Origin: Neolewinella maritima
GTDB taxonomy: Bacteria; Bacteroidota; Bacteroidia; Chitinophagales; Saprospiraceae
Direction of reading: 5' to 3'
NCBI RefSeq assembly: GCF_923081025.1
Contig: NZ_CAKLPZ010000004.1
Span: 1 to 64,000, forward strand
Length of the DNA: 64,000 nt
In this document: positions 54,857 to 64,000 of the stretch, in pieces
Layout: every line of letters starts with the position of its first letter
Position numbering within the stretch: the stretch's first letter is position 1
The notes under the pieces: model-generated
What the model saw: the letters and a program-made list of their open reading frames with translations, nothing else
Database searches by the model: none
What the model was told of the DNA's origin: nothing
Translations under genes and position numbers: made by a program

Positions 54857-56251
54857 CTACTGCTTTACGAAGGGACGACTGCTCACGCCCAGATCGGACG
54901 TGAGGAGCACCCGGTACAGTCCGGGCGAGAGGTCCTGCACGGACACCTCTATATTGAGGTAGCCCGCAGTGTTAGAAAATACCTGCTGCGAAAGCACCCG
55001 TCCGGTCATATCTACGATGTGCAGTAGTACCTGCCCCCTGACGGCGGGCGAGTTAAACTGCACGTTTAGCCGGCTGCTGGCGGGGTTAGGGAACAGGCTG
55101 AGCTGACTCTGTAGATCGAGTGGCGCACGCACGGGCGTCAGGGCGTTTACCGCACAGTTGAGGGCTACCTTACCGAAGCCGGTGGGGGCGATAGTGTCCT
55201 GCCGCAGGTGAATTTTATCGAGTTGCGTACCGGCTTCGCGCTTGGCTACGTATAGCGTGTGCTGACCGGCCGTGAGGTCTACGGTCACCGTATCGCCAGT
55301 GTTGTTGACCTGCTTCCACTCGAAGTCATCGGCTAGCAGGGCGCCGCCACCGAGCTCATTGCTGAAATCGATCCAGTCGTTGTCGTCTACTTTGACGTAG
55401 AAGGAATTTTTGCCGACGTCTGGCGTAGCCATGAGGAAGTACATGTAGTACGTACCGTCCTGATCGACGTCGATGGTATACTCGATCTGTCCCGGCTCAC
55501 CGACGGCGGTAGGAATACCGATACTGCTGGGCTGCTTGCCCTCGAAGTATCCGCTATTACTGGTACGCGTGTCGTTGCGGTAGATGAAGCCAGTAGAGTC
55601 GGGCACGCCGCACTCCGCCTCGATCCACACCTCACCGGCACAGTCTTCGGGGAAACGCTCGCAGTCATTGCTCATCTCGCAGTTGACTACATCGGTGTCA
55701 GCTCCCTGGGGGGCGGACCGTAGGGAGGAGACGTAGATCTTATCCAGCCGGGTATTCGATTCTCGGTAGGCGAAGTCGATCGTGTTGGTACCGGCGTCCA
55801 GGAAGAACGGACTGCCCTGTACTTCCCGCCAGATCCACTGACCTTCGAACCGCAGGCGGCTAAACCACTTGACCCATTCGCCGTCGTTTACGCGTACCCA
55901 GTAGGAGTCTTCCGAAGGGTTATTGGCGAGCACGCGGGCCCAGAGCTTGAAGGAATCGCGCTCCTGTACACTCACGGTGAAGGTGACTTTATTAGCAGCC
56001 ACATCCTCCGGAGGGCTATCGAGCGAGCTCAGACCGGGCTGTACGACCACGAAGAAGGTGTCGGAGGCCAGACTATCGGATTGCTTGCGCCAGTTCGCAC
56101 CGACGGCCGCGCATTCCGCCTCCATATAGACAGCGAAGGGGAGTGTCGAAGTAGGCTCCGGAGCCTGGGCGAATGCCGATGTGGTGAAAGCGGAGAAGAA
56201 GAGTAGTACGCAACAGACACGTACGGTAAGGGTGGGTAGTAGTCGGTTCAT
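54857..56251 (-). CDS. T9SS-sorted surface protein with two carbohydrate-binding-like modules
   Basis: 464 residues: signal peptide (1-28), module 1 (about 38-185, starting YMEAECAAVGANW), module 2 (about 205-355, starting WIEAECGVPD), then a T9SS C-terminal sorting domain (about 385-464; LSLFPNPASSRLNVQF, LSPGLYRVLLTS). Each module ends with a RESNTRLDKIYV or REAGTQLDKIHL strand. They resemble carbohydrate-binding modules of the CBM6/35 or malectin kind; binding residues are not assigned. No enzyme domain. It shares modules with the two Kelch proteins downstream. Confidence 0.82.
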   Translation of the reverse strand: MNRLLPTLTVRVCCVLLFFSAFTTSAFAQAPEPTSTLPFAVYMEAECAAVGANWRKQSDSLASDTFFVVVQPGLSSLDSPPEDVAANKVTFTVSVQERDSFKLWARVLANNPSEDSYWVRVNDGEWVKWFSRLRFEGQWIWREVQGSPFFLDAGTNTIDFAYRESNTRLDKIYVSSLRSAPQGADTDVVNCEMSNDCERFPEDCAGEVWIEAECGVPDSTGFIYRNDTRTSNSGYFEGKQPSSIGIPTAVGEPGQIEYTIDVDQDGTYYMYFLMATPDVGKNSFYVKVDDNDWIDFSNELGGGALLADDFEWKQVNNTGDTVTVDLTAGQHTLYVAKREAGTQLDKIHLRQDTIAPTGFGKVALNCAVNALTPVRAPLDLQSQLSLFPNPASSRLNVQFNSPAVRGQVLLHIVDMTGRVLSQQVFSNTAGYLNIEVSVQDLSPGLYRVLLTSDLGVSSRPFVKQ

Positions 56252-56393
56252 GTGTCGGATTTGGTGTTGGGGTATAGTATTCTGCTATTGCAGAAATTTC
56301 CGCCAAAGTACTCCTTATGCTAGATATCCGATGTCATCTTAACACTCTATAACGCCAAGTTGCCGATATTCTGTGCTTTTACTACCCTGTCCG

Positions 56394-59222
56394 TTAGCTT
56401 CCTTTCACAAATGTCCGGACGATACGCTGCTGCTCATCTCCTAAGCGGACGGCCAGCCGATACATACCTGCTGGAAGCAGGCTGACGTCCAGGCGCTCCG
56501 TCCATTCGGTACTCGTAGACTGGTACTCACGCTGCGTGATGGTTCTGCCGTGAACGTCTACTATCCGGATGGCTACGGTTCCGATCTGCTCAGCTACCAG
56601 GCGTACTGTCAGCGTCTGCCCGACCGGATTGGGGAACAAACTCAGCACGGGGGCTTCGCTCGCGGCCGATCCGAAGGCGGCTACGCCGGTTTGAGCGGCA
56701 AGGCTTGCGCTGCTGTTCTGCGCGGCCCGGTTGCAATCGGACGCACCGTCAAGGGCATTTTCCGGTTGTACTTCCTCTGGCTGTAGCACTACCTTATCCA
56801 GGCCGGTTCCACTTTCGCGGTTGGCTACCTCGAGGGTATGACTTCCCGCTGCGAGGGTCAGGGTTACCGTATTGAGATCGTCCGTCAGACGGCGCCACTC
56901 AAAGCCGGAGGTCAGCATATTTTTGCCGGTGGTTTCCCGCCAGAATTTCATCCAGTCTCCCCCGTCGATACGTACCCACATGGAGTTGTTAGCATTGGTA
57001 GGGGCATCGAGCCGGAAGTACGGATAGTAGGTTCCCGCCGTAGGTACATCAAGCTTGAAGGTGAGCACGCTGGTCGCACTTGCGCCGGGCATTGCGTAGG
57101 AACTCGCACCAACGGCAACCTGATAGGCGGTACCGGCGCGATTTGTTTTCACCAACTGCCAGGCACCCGTTGCCGTGGCACACTCCGCTTCGGCAAGCAC
57201 TGCAGTTACGCAGTCCGCAGTGGCACAGGGATCAGGGGTCGGCTCGGGTTGTGGCTCGGGGGGTACATCGCCCTCATCTTCCCACTCGCAGTCAGCTAAC
57301 TCAGGTCCCAAACCGGTAGGTAGGGAATTAGACGTGCTCAGTGAGATCTTATCGATCTTCAGGCCGTTCTCGCGGTAGGTGATGTCTATAGCTACAGGAC
57401 CTGCAGCTAGAAGGAATTCCTCCGCGCCGTAACGCCGCCAGTCGAAGGGGCCCTTTGTTTGTAGTCCGTTGCCCCAGTTGATCCAGCTACCACCGTTGAC
57501 CCGAAAGTAGAATGAGTCATCCAGGTTGGTAGATGCTGCCACGCGGGCGAACAGTTGGTATACCCCCGCCTCCGGAACGGTGATGGTCACCCGCACCTGA
57601 TTGTCCGCCACGTCAGCGGGCAGTGCGGTCTTGGAGGTCTTGCCCGTAGCGGGCGTAAGGTATGCGGAACCCGAAGCCGACTCATCGACGACGATGTCCC
57701 AGGAACTGCCTACCTGTGCGCACTCCAGCTCAGCCGCTAGGTGTGCTGGCGTAGGCTCCTCGGGGCCACTGGGTGGTTCCGGCGCTTCCGGCGCGACAGG
57801 TTCATCGGGTGACTCATCACCAGCAGGTGATTCCTGTACGGTAACGGTGATACGAAGCTCCGCCGCCTCGTAGCCGGCGGCAGTAGCGCGCAGGGGATAG
57901 CTATACGTACCGGCAGCGAGCTGACTGGTATCCACCGAGACCGTTACTTCAGCAAAAGATTCCCGCGCGGTGCCGCTGGTACGGTTGACCCTTACCCAAT
58001 CCGGCAAGGCCGATGCATCGATCCGGTAGATCACTTCGTCCTCCGCGCTGTAGTTGACCAACAGAGCAGTGAGGTTACTGGTGGTGGAGGCATTGACGTT
58101 AAATGTAGCCGGGTAAAAACCGAGGTCCTGCTCGGTATTCTTGCCGAAATAGGTAGCACGCACATCCCGGGCGGGTACATTGACGGCGATTTCACCGCCG
58201 ACCATGACGTAGAGCACTTCGTCGTGTACCCGGGCACCGGGAGCGATGAGCCGCAGGGGCAGCTCGAGGTCGTCACGTACACGCCAGCGGTCTTCCTCCG
58301 GCGTGTACTCCCACACCTCGTCGCTGCGTTCCGCCTGGCCGCCCAACGAATAGATCTTCTTATTGTAGGTGAATGTGCTCGGCTCGGTGTGCGACTGTAC
58401 ATCCGGCAGGTCCGCCAGACGGGTCCATTTATCGGTCAGCGGATCGTAAACGTGTACCAGTCGCATGTTCTTCCCCTTGAGGCAACCGTCATGACCGTAC
58501 TGACCGCCCACGGCGTACAGCTTACCGCCAAGCACCGTAGTACCGAAATGGTTACGGGCGTTTGGCATGGGGGAGCTATCCGTGTAGTCCTGCCAGCCCG
58601 CCCTGGGGTTATCCAAGTCATATACCCAGTGGTCATCAGCATCGCACTGTGCTAAGGCATCAAACCCACCTACCCAGTGTAGCTTGCGACCGAGCCGGGC
58701 CAGTCCGCCGGCTCCCCGTGGGGCAGGCAGGGCGGGTCCCTTCGACCAACTGTCGGCAGATATATCGTAGAGGTATACCGCGGAGGTGACCTTACCGGGG
58801 TGACTGCCGATGCGGCCGCCTACGATCCAGACCACGTCATCGACCAGGGCGATACCGACGTGGGTGGCAGCAATTTCTTCCCCATCGGGTCCCAGGGGGT
58901 GGGGAGCCAGTGGGGTCCAGGTATCGGTAGTCGGATTATACTTCTCGTTGTTGGACTGCAGGAGCAGTCCGCTATCGAAACCGTTGAAGTGGTAAAACTC
59001 CCCCCGGTAGGTGATTATTTGTCCTTCGGCACGGAGGTGCTTGGAGGAGGTCCGCTTTTCCCATCCATCGGCAGCAAGCTGCGCCCGATCACCTATGGGG
59101 ACAACCCCCCAAGCGCTTTCGGTATTCCCATGCCCAGCGGTCTGAGCAACTAATGGTGAGGTGGTGAGTACTCCAAATAGTAGGAGTAGAAACAAATGTT
59201 CCTTACGTAAAATAGTAGCCAT
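56394..59222 (-). CDS. T9SS-sorted Kelch-repeat surface protein with two carbohydrate-binding-like modules
   Basis: 942 residues: signal peptide (1-26), Kelch beta-propeller (about 60-360) with repeats around YHFNGFDSG, VWIVGGRIGS, HWVGGFDA, YAVGGQYG and YSLGGQAE, a BACON-like immunoglobulin domain (about 370-465), a Pro/Glu-rich linker (about 466-493), binding module 1 (about 495-635), a Pro-rich linker, module 2 (about 665-810), and the T9SS tail (about 850-942, SLFPNPVGQTLTVRL). It is a close paralogue of the 60449..63097 protein. A role in adhesion or glycan binding is likely; the substrate is unknown. Confidence 0.82.
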   Translation of the reverse strand: MATILRKEHLFLLLLFGVLTTSPLVAQTAGHGNTESAWGVVPIGDRAQLAADGWEKRTSSKHLRAEGQIITYRGEFYHFNGFDSGLLLQSNNEKYNPTTDTWTPLAPHPLGPDGEEIAATHVGIALVDDVVWIVGGRIGSHPGKVTSAVYLYDISADSWSKGPALPAPRGAGGLARLGRKLHWVGGFDALAQCDADDHWVYDLDNPRAGWQDYTDSSPMPNARNHFGTTVLGGKLYAVGGQYGHDGCLKGKNMRLVHVYDPLTDKWTRLADLPDVQSHTEPSTFTYNKKIYSLGGQAERSDEVWEYTPEEDRWRVRDDLELPLRLIAPGARVHDEVLYVMVGGEIAVNVPARDVRATYFGKNTEQDLGFYPATFNVNASTTSNLTALLVNYSAEDEVIYRIDASALPDWVRVNRTSGTARESFAEVTVSVDTSQLAAGTYSYPLRATAAGYEAAELRITVTVQESPAGDESPDEPVAPEAPEPPSGPEEPTPAHLAAELECAQVGSSWDIVVDESASGSAYLTPATGKTSKTALPADVADNQVRVTITVPEAGVYQLFARVAASTNLDDSFYFRVNGGSWINWGNGLQTKGPFDWRRYGAEEFLLAAGPVAIDITYRENGLKIDKISLSTSNSLPTGLGPELADCEWEDEGDVPPEPQPEPTPDPCATADCVTAVLAEAECATATGAWQLVKTNRAGTAYQVAVGASSYAMPGASATSVLTFKLDVPTAGTYYPYFRLDAPTNANNSMWVRIDGGDWMKFWRETTGKNMLTSGFEWRRLTDDLNTVTLTLAAGSHTLEVANRESGTGLDKVVLQPEEVQPENALDGASDCNRAAQNSSASLAAQTGVAAFGSAASEAPVLSLFPNPVGQTLTVRLVAEQIGTVAIRIVDVHGRTITQREYQSTSTEWTERLDVSLLPAGMYRLAVRLGDEQQRIVRTFVKGS

Positions 59223-59433
59223 AATACAGTGTGTTCCAGTCTAGCGTGTCGTCGCGGTAAAAGTACCTACAATGTATCGGCGGACGATTATTAAATAATG
59301 CTATTTCAGCGGCTCAGGGCAATACGCTCGAACTCCGTCGGGTGGATTGGTTATACGCTATGCCAGCTAAGGTGTTAGCGGGCGGATTTGTTCGGCCTCA
59401 ACCAGCTAGAACTGCCAAATAAATCAGAGATTA
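59223..59433. other. Intergenic region without visible genes
   Basis: About 210 bases between the divergent Kelch gene and the acyl-CoA reductase gene. Minus strand TACTTTTA near 59260 and a plus-strand ATTTG near 59390 are weak promoter-like pieces. No repeat or terminator stands out. Confidence 0.4.
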
Positions 59434-60462
59434 ATGACTGACAATCAAAGAATTAATGCCCTAGTCCAGTTGGGCAATCACCTAAAACGTGCTCCGGATG
59501 AATTTCTGATCGCCCTGCAGAAGCGCACCGAATTTCACAACGCTTGGTTCACCCCGGCCTTCCAACAGCGCGCCTTGGAGCAGTTGGCAGACAGTCTATT
59601 GAATGAAAATTCGCTACAAAAGTGGCTCGCGCGGTACACCCTCACCGCACCGGCGGCCCCGCCCCCTACTACCGTGGGCCTGGTGCTGGCGGGAAACATC
59701 CCACTGGTCGGACTCCATGACGTGCTCAGCGTCTTCCTGGCCGGCCACCGGGCCCAGATCAAGCCGAGCAGCAAGGATCCCTACGTACTGCCCTACCTCA
59801 TCAAACTACTGGCCGGTATCGATCCGGCTACGGCAGATTACTTCCAGCTGGTGAGTCAATTGCGCCACTTCGACGCCATCATCGCTACGGGTAGCAACAA
59901 CAGTGCCCGCTACTTCGAGTCTTACTTCGGCAAGTACCCCCACATCATCCGCCACAACCGCAACGGGGTAGCCTTACTGACGGGCCGGGAAAGCGCCGAA
60001 GAGCTGCACCGGCTGGGCGATGATGTATTCGCCTACTACGGCCTGGGCTGCCGTAACGTGTCCAAACTCTACGTGCCCCGCGGCTACGACTTCACGCCCC
60101 TGCTGGAAGCCTTCCACGACTGGAAGCACTACCAGAACCACGTGAAGTGGAAGAATAATTTCGACTACAACTTCGCGCTACTGACCCTCAATAAGGAGCC
60201 GTTCTACCATAATGGCGCCATCATCCTGCGCGAGTCGCCCGAGATCGCTAGCCACATCGCCGGCCTGTACTATAGCTACTACGACAGCATCGGGGCGGGG
60301 ACGCAGGTGCTACGGGACCAGCAGGAGCACATTCAGCTCGTCGTAGCGCAGCCAGGTGTACTCGACCTACCCACCCTCGATTTTGGCCAGGCGCAGCAAC
60401 CGGGGCCCGACGACTATGCAGACGGAGTAGATACGATGCAGTTTCTAACTACCGCGCTATAA
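59434..60462 (+). CDS. LuxC-type acyl-CoA reductase
   Basis: 342 residues, a member of the LuxC family of NADPH-dependent acyl-CoA reductases, related to aldehyde dehydrogenases. The active Cys is in GLGCRNVSKLYVP; GLVLAGNIPLVGLHDVLSVFLAG and KPSSKDPYVLPY shape the cofactor site. It makes a fatty aldehyde from an acyl thioester. In many Bacteroidota it sits near a small ferredoxin gene, but here it lies between two T9SS surface protein genes and overlaps the second by 14 bases in convergent orientation. Confidence 0.88.
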   Translation: MTDNQRINALVQLGNHLKRAPDEFLIALQKRTEFHNAWFTPAFQQRALEQLADSLLNENSLQKWLARYTLTAPAAPPPTTVGLVLAGNIPLVGLHDVLSVFLAGHRAQIKPSSKDPYVLPYLIKLLAGIDPATADYFQLVSQLRHFDAIIATGSNNSARYFESYFGKYPHIIRHNRNGVALLTGRESAEELHRLGDDVFAYYGLGCRNVSKLYVPRGYDFTPLLEAFHDWKHYQNHVKWKNNFDYNFALLTLNKEPFYHNGAIILRESPEIASHIAGLYYSYYDSIGAGTQVLRDQQEHIQLVVAQPGVLDLPTLDFGQAQQPGPDDYADGVDTMQFLTTAL

Positions 60463-63097
60463 CCACCGTACGGTGCCAGTGGCCCTCCGCGCCGCGTAGC
60501 TTAAGGAGGTACACGCCTGCCGGCAGGCCGGACACTTCCAGCCGCCCCGTCAGTACCTCTCCTTCCTTACGGTAGTCCCGTCGCTGTACCCTGCTGCCGT
60601 TTAGGTCGACCAGGTCCAGGGTAAGGCTACCCTCGCCCTCATCCTGAAGGGTAAAGCTGATCTCGTTGAGAGCTGGATTGGGATAGACCGCCAACGCATT
60701 AGCCTGGGTAGCAGGACCACTAGCAGCAGTTTGCTGAGATAAAGCAGACTGCGTCTCAGCGCTGCAGTTAGTGGCAAGTCCACCACCTCCGCTAGGTGGC
60801 GGTCCGCTGGCGGAGAGGTAGATCTTGTCGAGTCGTGTACCGGCCTCCCGATTGGCTACGGTGATCGTATGTGCTCCGGCGGATAGCTGGAGATCCAGCG
60901 CGCGACCATCATCGTTGACACGCACCCATTCGAAGCCCTTGGTGAGCAGATTCTGACCGTTGGGTAACTTCCAAAACTTGATCCACGGTCCGTTGTCTAC
61001 CCGGACCCAGAAAGAATTTTTTCCATTGTCGATGGCATCGAGCCTGAAGTACAGCGGGTAGGCACCCGCCCGGTCCAGCGTGACCCAATAGCGGAGGGCG
61101 TGCGAAGGATTATTCGCGGCGGGTGCGGTAAACTGGTGGTTTCCGAAATAGGCAACATACCCATCTCCGGAGCTACCGCTGTGACTACGTTGGTACCAGC
61201 CTGCGGGTTGATCGGTACATTCTGCTTCCAACCACACGGTATGGCAACCATCGGGACTAGGTCTGGGCCGGTTACAGCTTGCATCTACGCCGCCCAGGTC
61301 GGACGGAAAGTGACTGGTAGAGGACAGCAGGATCTTATCTAGTTCCAGCCCGTCTTCCCGGTAGGCGATGTCGAGGGTAGCGCGACCGGCGGGCAGGTAG
61401 GATGGACCGGTTGGTGCCCTACGCCAATCAAACCCATTGCCGTAGGTTGTCAGGCCACTAGACCAGCGCACCCAACTCCCGCCGTTGAAGCGATAATAGA
61501 ACGAGTCATCCGCCGTGGTAGGGGCCTTGATCCGGCTGAAGAACTGGTAGTGATCGGCACGGGGCAGGTCGAAGTCGAAGGTCACAAGATTAGCAGCTGT
61601 AGGGGCCGGCGCCCCGGCGGTGCTATTCAGGCCGGGTCTGATGTGTACCGCCGCTCCGGCGGAGGCATCGGCTTGTTTTTTGAGCACCCAATTGCCGCCT
61701 ACGGTAGCACACTCCGCTTCCCGGAAAGCGCGGTACGGGTTGGTGGTGGTTCCATCCCGGCCTACCGTAAAGGAGACCTCCAGCTTCGCCTGAGCATATC
61801 CGATGGCCGTAGCCCGCAGGGTATACCGATAGCTCCCGGGGGTGAGTCCGCTAGGGTCTACGCTTATGCCAAGTTCAGCGAAGGACTCCCGGGCCCGGCC
61901 GGTCTTATGGTCGACGGACAGCCAGGGGGGTAGGTCATCAGTTTGTACGGTATAGACGACTTCTTCCTCTGCGGAGTGGTTGGCTAGTATCACTTCGGTC
62001 GTACTGCGTACGCGACCGTCGACCGGCAGGCGTGCTGGATGAAATACCAGGCGACGGTTCCGGTTGGGCAGGAAGTTGCGGACCCGGGTAGTGGCTCTGG
62101 CCTGGTTGACGGCAACTTCCCCACCGGTCACCACTACCAGGTTACCCTCGAATACCCGGGCACCGGGGGCGATGAGGCGTAGAGGTAAGGTGTACTCAGG
62201 CAGCGTGCGCCACGTATTAGTCGCCGGATCGTATTCGGCTACTTTGGCACTTTCGGCACCCTGCCCTCCCAGGGAGTAAATCTTCCCGTTGTAGGCAAAG
62301 GTGCTGGGCTCGATGTGCGACTGAACGTACGGGAAGTCAGCCAGCCGCTCCCAGCTATCGGTGTGGGGGTCGTAGGCATGGACGACCCTGAGGTTCTTGC
62401 CTTTTTCACAGCCTTGGTGGCCGTGCTGTCCGGCTATCGTGAAGAGCTTACCTCCCAATGTGACGGCGCCGAAGTGATTGCGGGCTTCCGGCATGGGGGA
62501 AGTGCCGCTGTAGTCCTGCCACCCGAGATCGGGCCGATCCAGGTCGTAGACCCAGTGATCGGCTACATCGCAGGCCGCTCGTTCGTCGAAGCCTCCTACG
62601 TAGTGCAATTTGCGTCCCAGCCGCGCCAGGCCGCCACCGCCGCGACGGGCGGGAAGCGGTGGCCCCGGTTGCCATCGGTCGCGGGGTATGTCGTAGATCC
62701 ATACTTCATTCGTCGTTCGGTAGCCGGGGTTGCCCGACCGTCCGCCGAGTAGCCAAACCGTATCGTCCACCAGGGCCACACCGGTGTGGGTGTAGCCCCC
62801 AAAGGAGCCGTCGGCACGGCGGGGGATAGGACTTATGGTACGGTAGGTATTGGTTGCCGGGTCGTACTCCTCGTCACGCTCCAGAAAGCGCGTACCCGTA
62901 GTGAAGCCGTTGAACAGGTAGTACTTGCCGCGGTACGTGACCAGTTGCCCCTCCGCACGCGGGTACGTGGCTGCACCGATGTTAGTCCAGCGCGGAAAGT
63001 CACCCGCCGCAGACGTTTGGCCGTAGCCTGTGAACGGGAATACTATAATAGCAGACAAGACAAGGTAGATAAATCGTAGCGTAGTGGTTAATGTCAT
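60449..63097 (-). CDS. T9SS-sorted Kelch-repeat surface protein, paralogue
   Basis: 882 residues: signal peptide (1-26), Kelch propeller (about 40-330; repeats YYLFNGFTTG, VWLLGGRSGN, HYVGGFDE, FTIAGQHG, YSLGGQGA), BACON-like domain (about 340-435), two carbohydrate-binding-like modules (about 440-590 and 610-760; the first starts FREAECATVGGNW), and a T9SS tail (about 790-882; LAVYPNPALNEISFTL). It is the same architecture as the 56394..59222 protein with shorter linkers. Most likely it arose by gene duplication and was exported by type IX secretion to the cell surface. Confidence 0.82.
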   Translation of the reverse strand: MTLTTTLRFIYLVLSAIIVFPFTGYGQTSAAGDFPRWTNIGAATYPRAEGQLVTYRGKYYLFNGFTTGTRFLERDEEYDPATNTYRTISPIPRRADGSFGGYTHTGVALVDDTVWLLGGRSGNPGYRTTNEVWIYDIPRDRWQPGPPLPARRGGGGLARLGRKLHYVGGFDERAACDVADHWVYDLDRPDLGWQDYSGTSPMPEARNHFGAVTLGGKLFTIAGQHGHQGCEKGKNLRVVHAYDPHTDSWERLADFPYVQSHIEPSTFAYNGKIYSLGGQGAESAKVAEYDPATNTWRTLPEYTLPLRLIAPGARVFEGNLVVVTGGEVAVNQARATTRVRNFLPNRNRRLVFHPARLPVDGRVRSTTEVILANHSAEEEVVYTVQTDDLPPWLSVDHKTGRARESFAELGISVDPSGLTPGSYRYTLRATAIGYAQAKLEVSFTVGRDGTTTNPYRAFREAECATVGGNWVLKKQADASAGAAVHIRPGLNSTAGAPAPTAANLVTFDFDLPRADHYQFFSRIKAPTTADDSFYYRFNGGSWVRWSSGLTTYGNGFDWRRAPTGPSYLPAGRATLDIAYREDGLELDKILLSSTSHFPSDLGGVDASCNRPRPSPDGCHTVWLEAECTDQPAGWYQRSHSGSSGDGYVAYFGNHQFTAPAANNPSHALRYWVTLDRAGAYPLYFRLDAIDNGKNSFWVRVDNGPWIKFWKLPNGQNLLTKGFEWVRVNDDGRALDLQLSAGAHTITVANREAGTRLDKIYLSASGPPPSGGGGLATNCSAETQSALSQQTAASGPATQANALAVYPNPALNEISFTLQDEGEGSLTLDLVDLNGSRVQRRDYRKEGEVLTGRLEVSGLPAGVYLLKLRGAEGHWHRTVVIAR

Positions 63098-63183
63098 GGG
63101 TCAGAGGTTCGAGGGGACTGATCTACCCTACGGGTATTCAATCCTCCTTCTATAGGTGATTGAGACTGAATTAGTCAAATTTA

Positions 63184-63202
63184 GCGAATCATGATTATTC
63201 GC
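63184..63202. promoter_or_regulatory. Palindromic candidate operator before acs
   Basis: GCGAAT at 63184-63189 and ATTCGC at 63197-63202 surround a perfect 10-base palindrome, AATCATGATT (63187-63196). It lies in the 165-base region between two divergent genes. A weak promoter (TTTG at 63207, TATCTTGG at 63235-63242, spacing 24) follows it. A regulator site is plausible, chance is not excluded. Confidence 0.3.
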
Positions 63203-63262
63203 CGCATTTGGATCTCACATTTAACATACCATCCTATCTTGGCCTATAACCAGTACCAAGAC

Positions 63263-64000
63263 ATGTCCGAGCCCAGCCTACCCCTGCAGATCACAAGCTT
63301 CCAAGAGTACCAACAGGTATACGATCGCAGCATCGCGGATCCCGAAGCCTTCTGGGCGGAGCAGGCCGAGACCTTTCACTGGCACAAACCGTGGGACCGC
63401 GTACTGGATTGGAACTTCACCGACCCCCGCGTCGAGTGGTTTCAGGGGGGCAGCCTCAACATCACGGAGAACTGCCTGGATCGACACCTCACGACGCGGG
63501 GCGATCAGACGGCCATCCTCTTTGAACCCAACGAGCCGGGAGATCCGGAAGTAAAGCTGTCCTATACCGAACTACACACCGCTGTCTGCCGGGTCAGCAA
63601 CGCACTGCGCGCACTCGGCATCGGTAAGGGCGACCGCGTGTGTTTCTACATGCCCATGGTACCGGAGCTGGCCGTCAGCGTGCTGGCCTGTGCCCGGATC
63701 GGCGCGATTCACTCCGTAGTATTTGCCGGCTTCAGCGCGCAGGCCCTGGCTGACCGGGTCAATGACGCGGATTGCGCTCTGATCATCTGCTCCGACTACA
63801 ACCGCCGGGGGGCTAAGAACATCGCCGTAAAGGATGTGGTAGACGATGCGATCGCACTGGGCTGTCCGAGCGTGCGTCACGTACTGGTACACCGCAATAC
63901 CGGGGAGGCCGTAAAGTGGAATGAGAATCTAGACCGCTGGTACCACGAGGAGGTAGACGGACAGCCTGCCAGCTGCGCCGCCGAGGTGATGCAGGCCGAG
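63263..64000 (+). CDS. acs: Acetyl-CoA synthetase, N-terminal part (cut by window edge)
   Basis: The first 246 codons are in the window, with no stop. The sequence (MSEPSLPLQITSFQEYQQ, FWAEQAETFHWHKPWDRVLDW, GGSLNITENCLDRHL, GDRVCFYMPMVPELAVSVLACARIGAIHSVVFAGFSAQALADRV) is an AMP-forming acetyl-CoA synthetase. It activates acetate in the cytosol. The A3 motif and the C-terminal acetylated Lys region lie outside the window. ATG 63263 is about 20 bases past a TATCTTGG promoter-like box. Confidence 0.95.
   Translation, partial: MSEPSLPLQITSFQEYQQVYDRSIADPEAFWAEQAETFHWHKPWDRVLDWNFTDPRVEWFQGGSLNITENCLDRHLTTRGDQTAILFEPNEPGDPEVKLSYTELHTAVCRVSNALRALGIGKGDRVCFYMPMVPELAVSVLACARIGAIHSVVFAGFSAQALADRVNDADCALIICSDYNRRGAKNIAVKDVVDDAIALGCPSVRHVLVHRNTGEAVKWNENLDRWYHEEVDGQPASCAAEVMQAE

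Overview
The window reads as chromosome of a GC-rich member of the Bacteroidota, most likely the Saprospiria/Lewinella group. Four sequence features suggest this: TAnnTTTG promoter elements placed very close to start codons, type IX secretion (T9SS) C-terminal tails on large surface proteins, a complete alternative complex III (act) plus caa3-type oxidase cluster, and an Asp-type MurA. The phylum is well supported; the family is inferred. Nearly all of the DNA is coding, with short gaps and several convergent genes that overlap at their ends. I see no insertion sequence, prophage or CRISPR array.

Layout. 0-3.5 kb: a cut tRNA, a GT39-like membrane glycosyltransferase with no ordinary start codon, small secreted or unknown proteins, tRNA-Arg(CCT) and a lipoprotein MsrB. 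3.5-9.2 kb: an ALDH7 dehydrogenase, SDR epimerase and GT4 operon, a long hairpin, and a YtcJ-type amidohydrolase broken by an in-frame TGA. 9.2-16.7 kb: murA, DUF4286, a LysM-amidase, ccmB, serine dehydratase, an LptE-like lipoprotein, a Crp/Fnr regulator, a Nudix hydrolase and a cupin. 16.7-35.2 kb (all minus strand): the respiratory block. Transcription runs actA-B-C-D-E-F, then coxB-coxA, then ctaB, two subunit III genes, subunit IV, a SCO-like protein, a DUF420 protein and a small CPMC protein. Together these encode electron flow from quinol through alternative complex III and cytochrome c to a caa3 oxidase, plus heme A synthesis and assembly factors. 35.4-40.2 kb: a GH130 enzyme facing two GT4 glycosyltransferases. 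40.5-45.2 kb: parB (no parA beside it), DUF5683, hemC, asnS and an endonuclease III. 45.2-49.2 kb: a TauE-like transporter with molybdopterin genes moaD, moaE, moeB-like, moaC and moaA. 49.2-54.9 kb: valS, a Cys/Met PLP lyase, an RluD-type pseudouridine synthase and DUF1415. 54.9-63.1 kb: three related T9SS surface proteins (two with Kelch propellers) around a LuxC-type acyl-CoA reductase. 63.3 kb to the end: the start of acetyl-CoA synthetase.

Most interesting observations: (1) CoxB, cytochrome oxidase subunit II, carries a C-terminal OmpA-like peptidoglycan-binding domain, which suggests an oxidase anchored to the cell wall. (2) A 24-base motif (22 of 24 identical, two GTYTAGA heptamers 11 bases apart) lies upstream of both actA and coxB and may be a shared operator. 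(3) Acidic, His-rich insertions occur in ActF and CoxC, and an EF-hand-like loop occurs in the DUF420 protein. (4) The YtcJ gene has one TGA where the family normally has Trp. (5) The Kelch/carbohydrate-binding T9SS paralogues form a small surface-protein locus.
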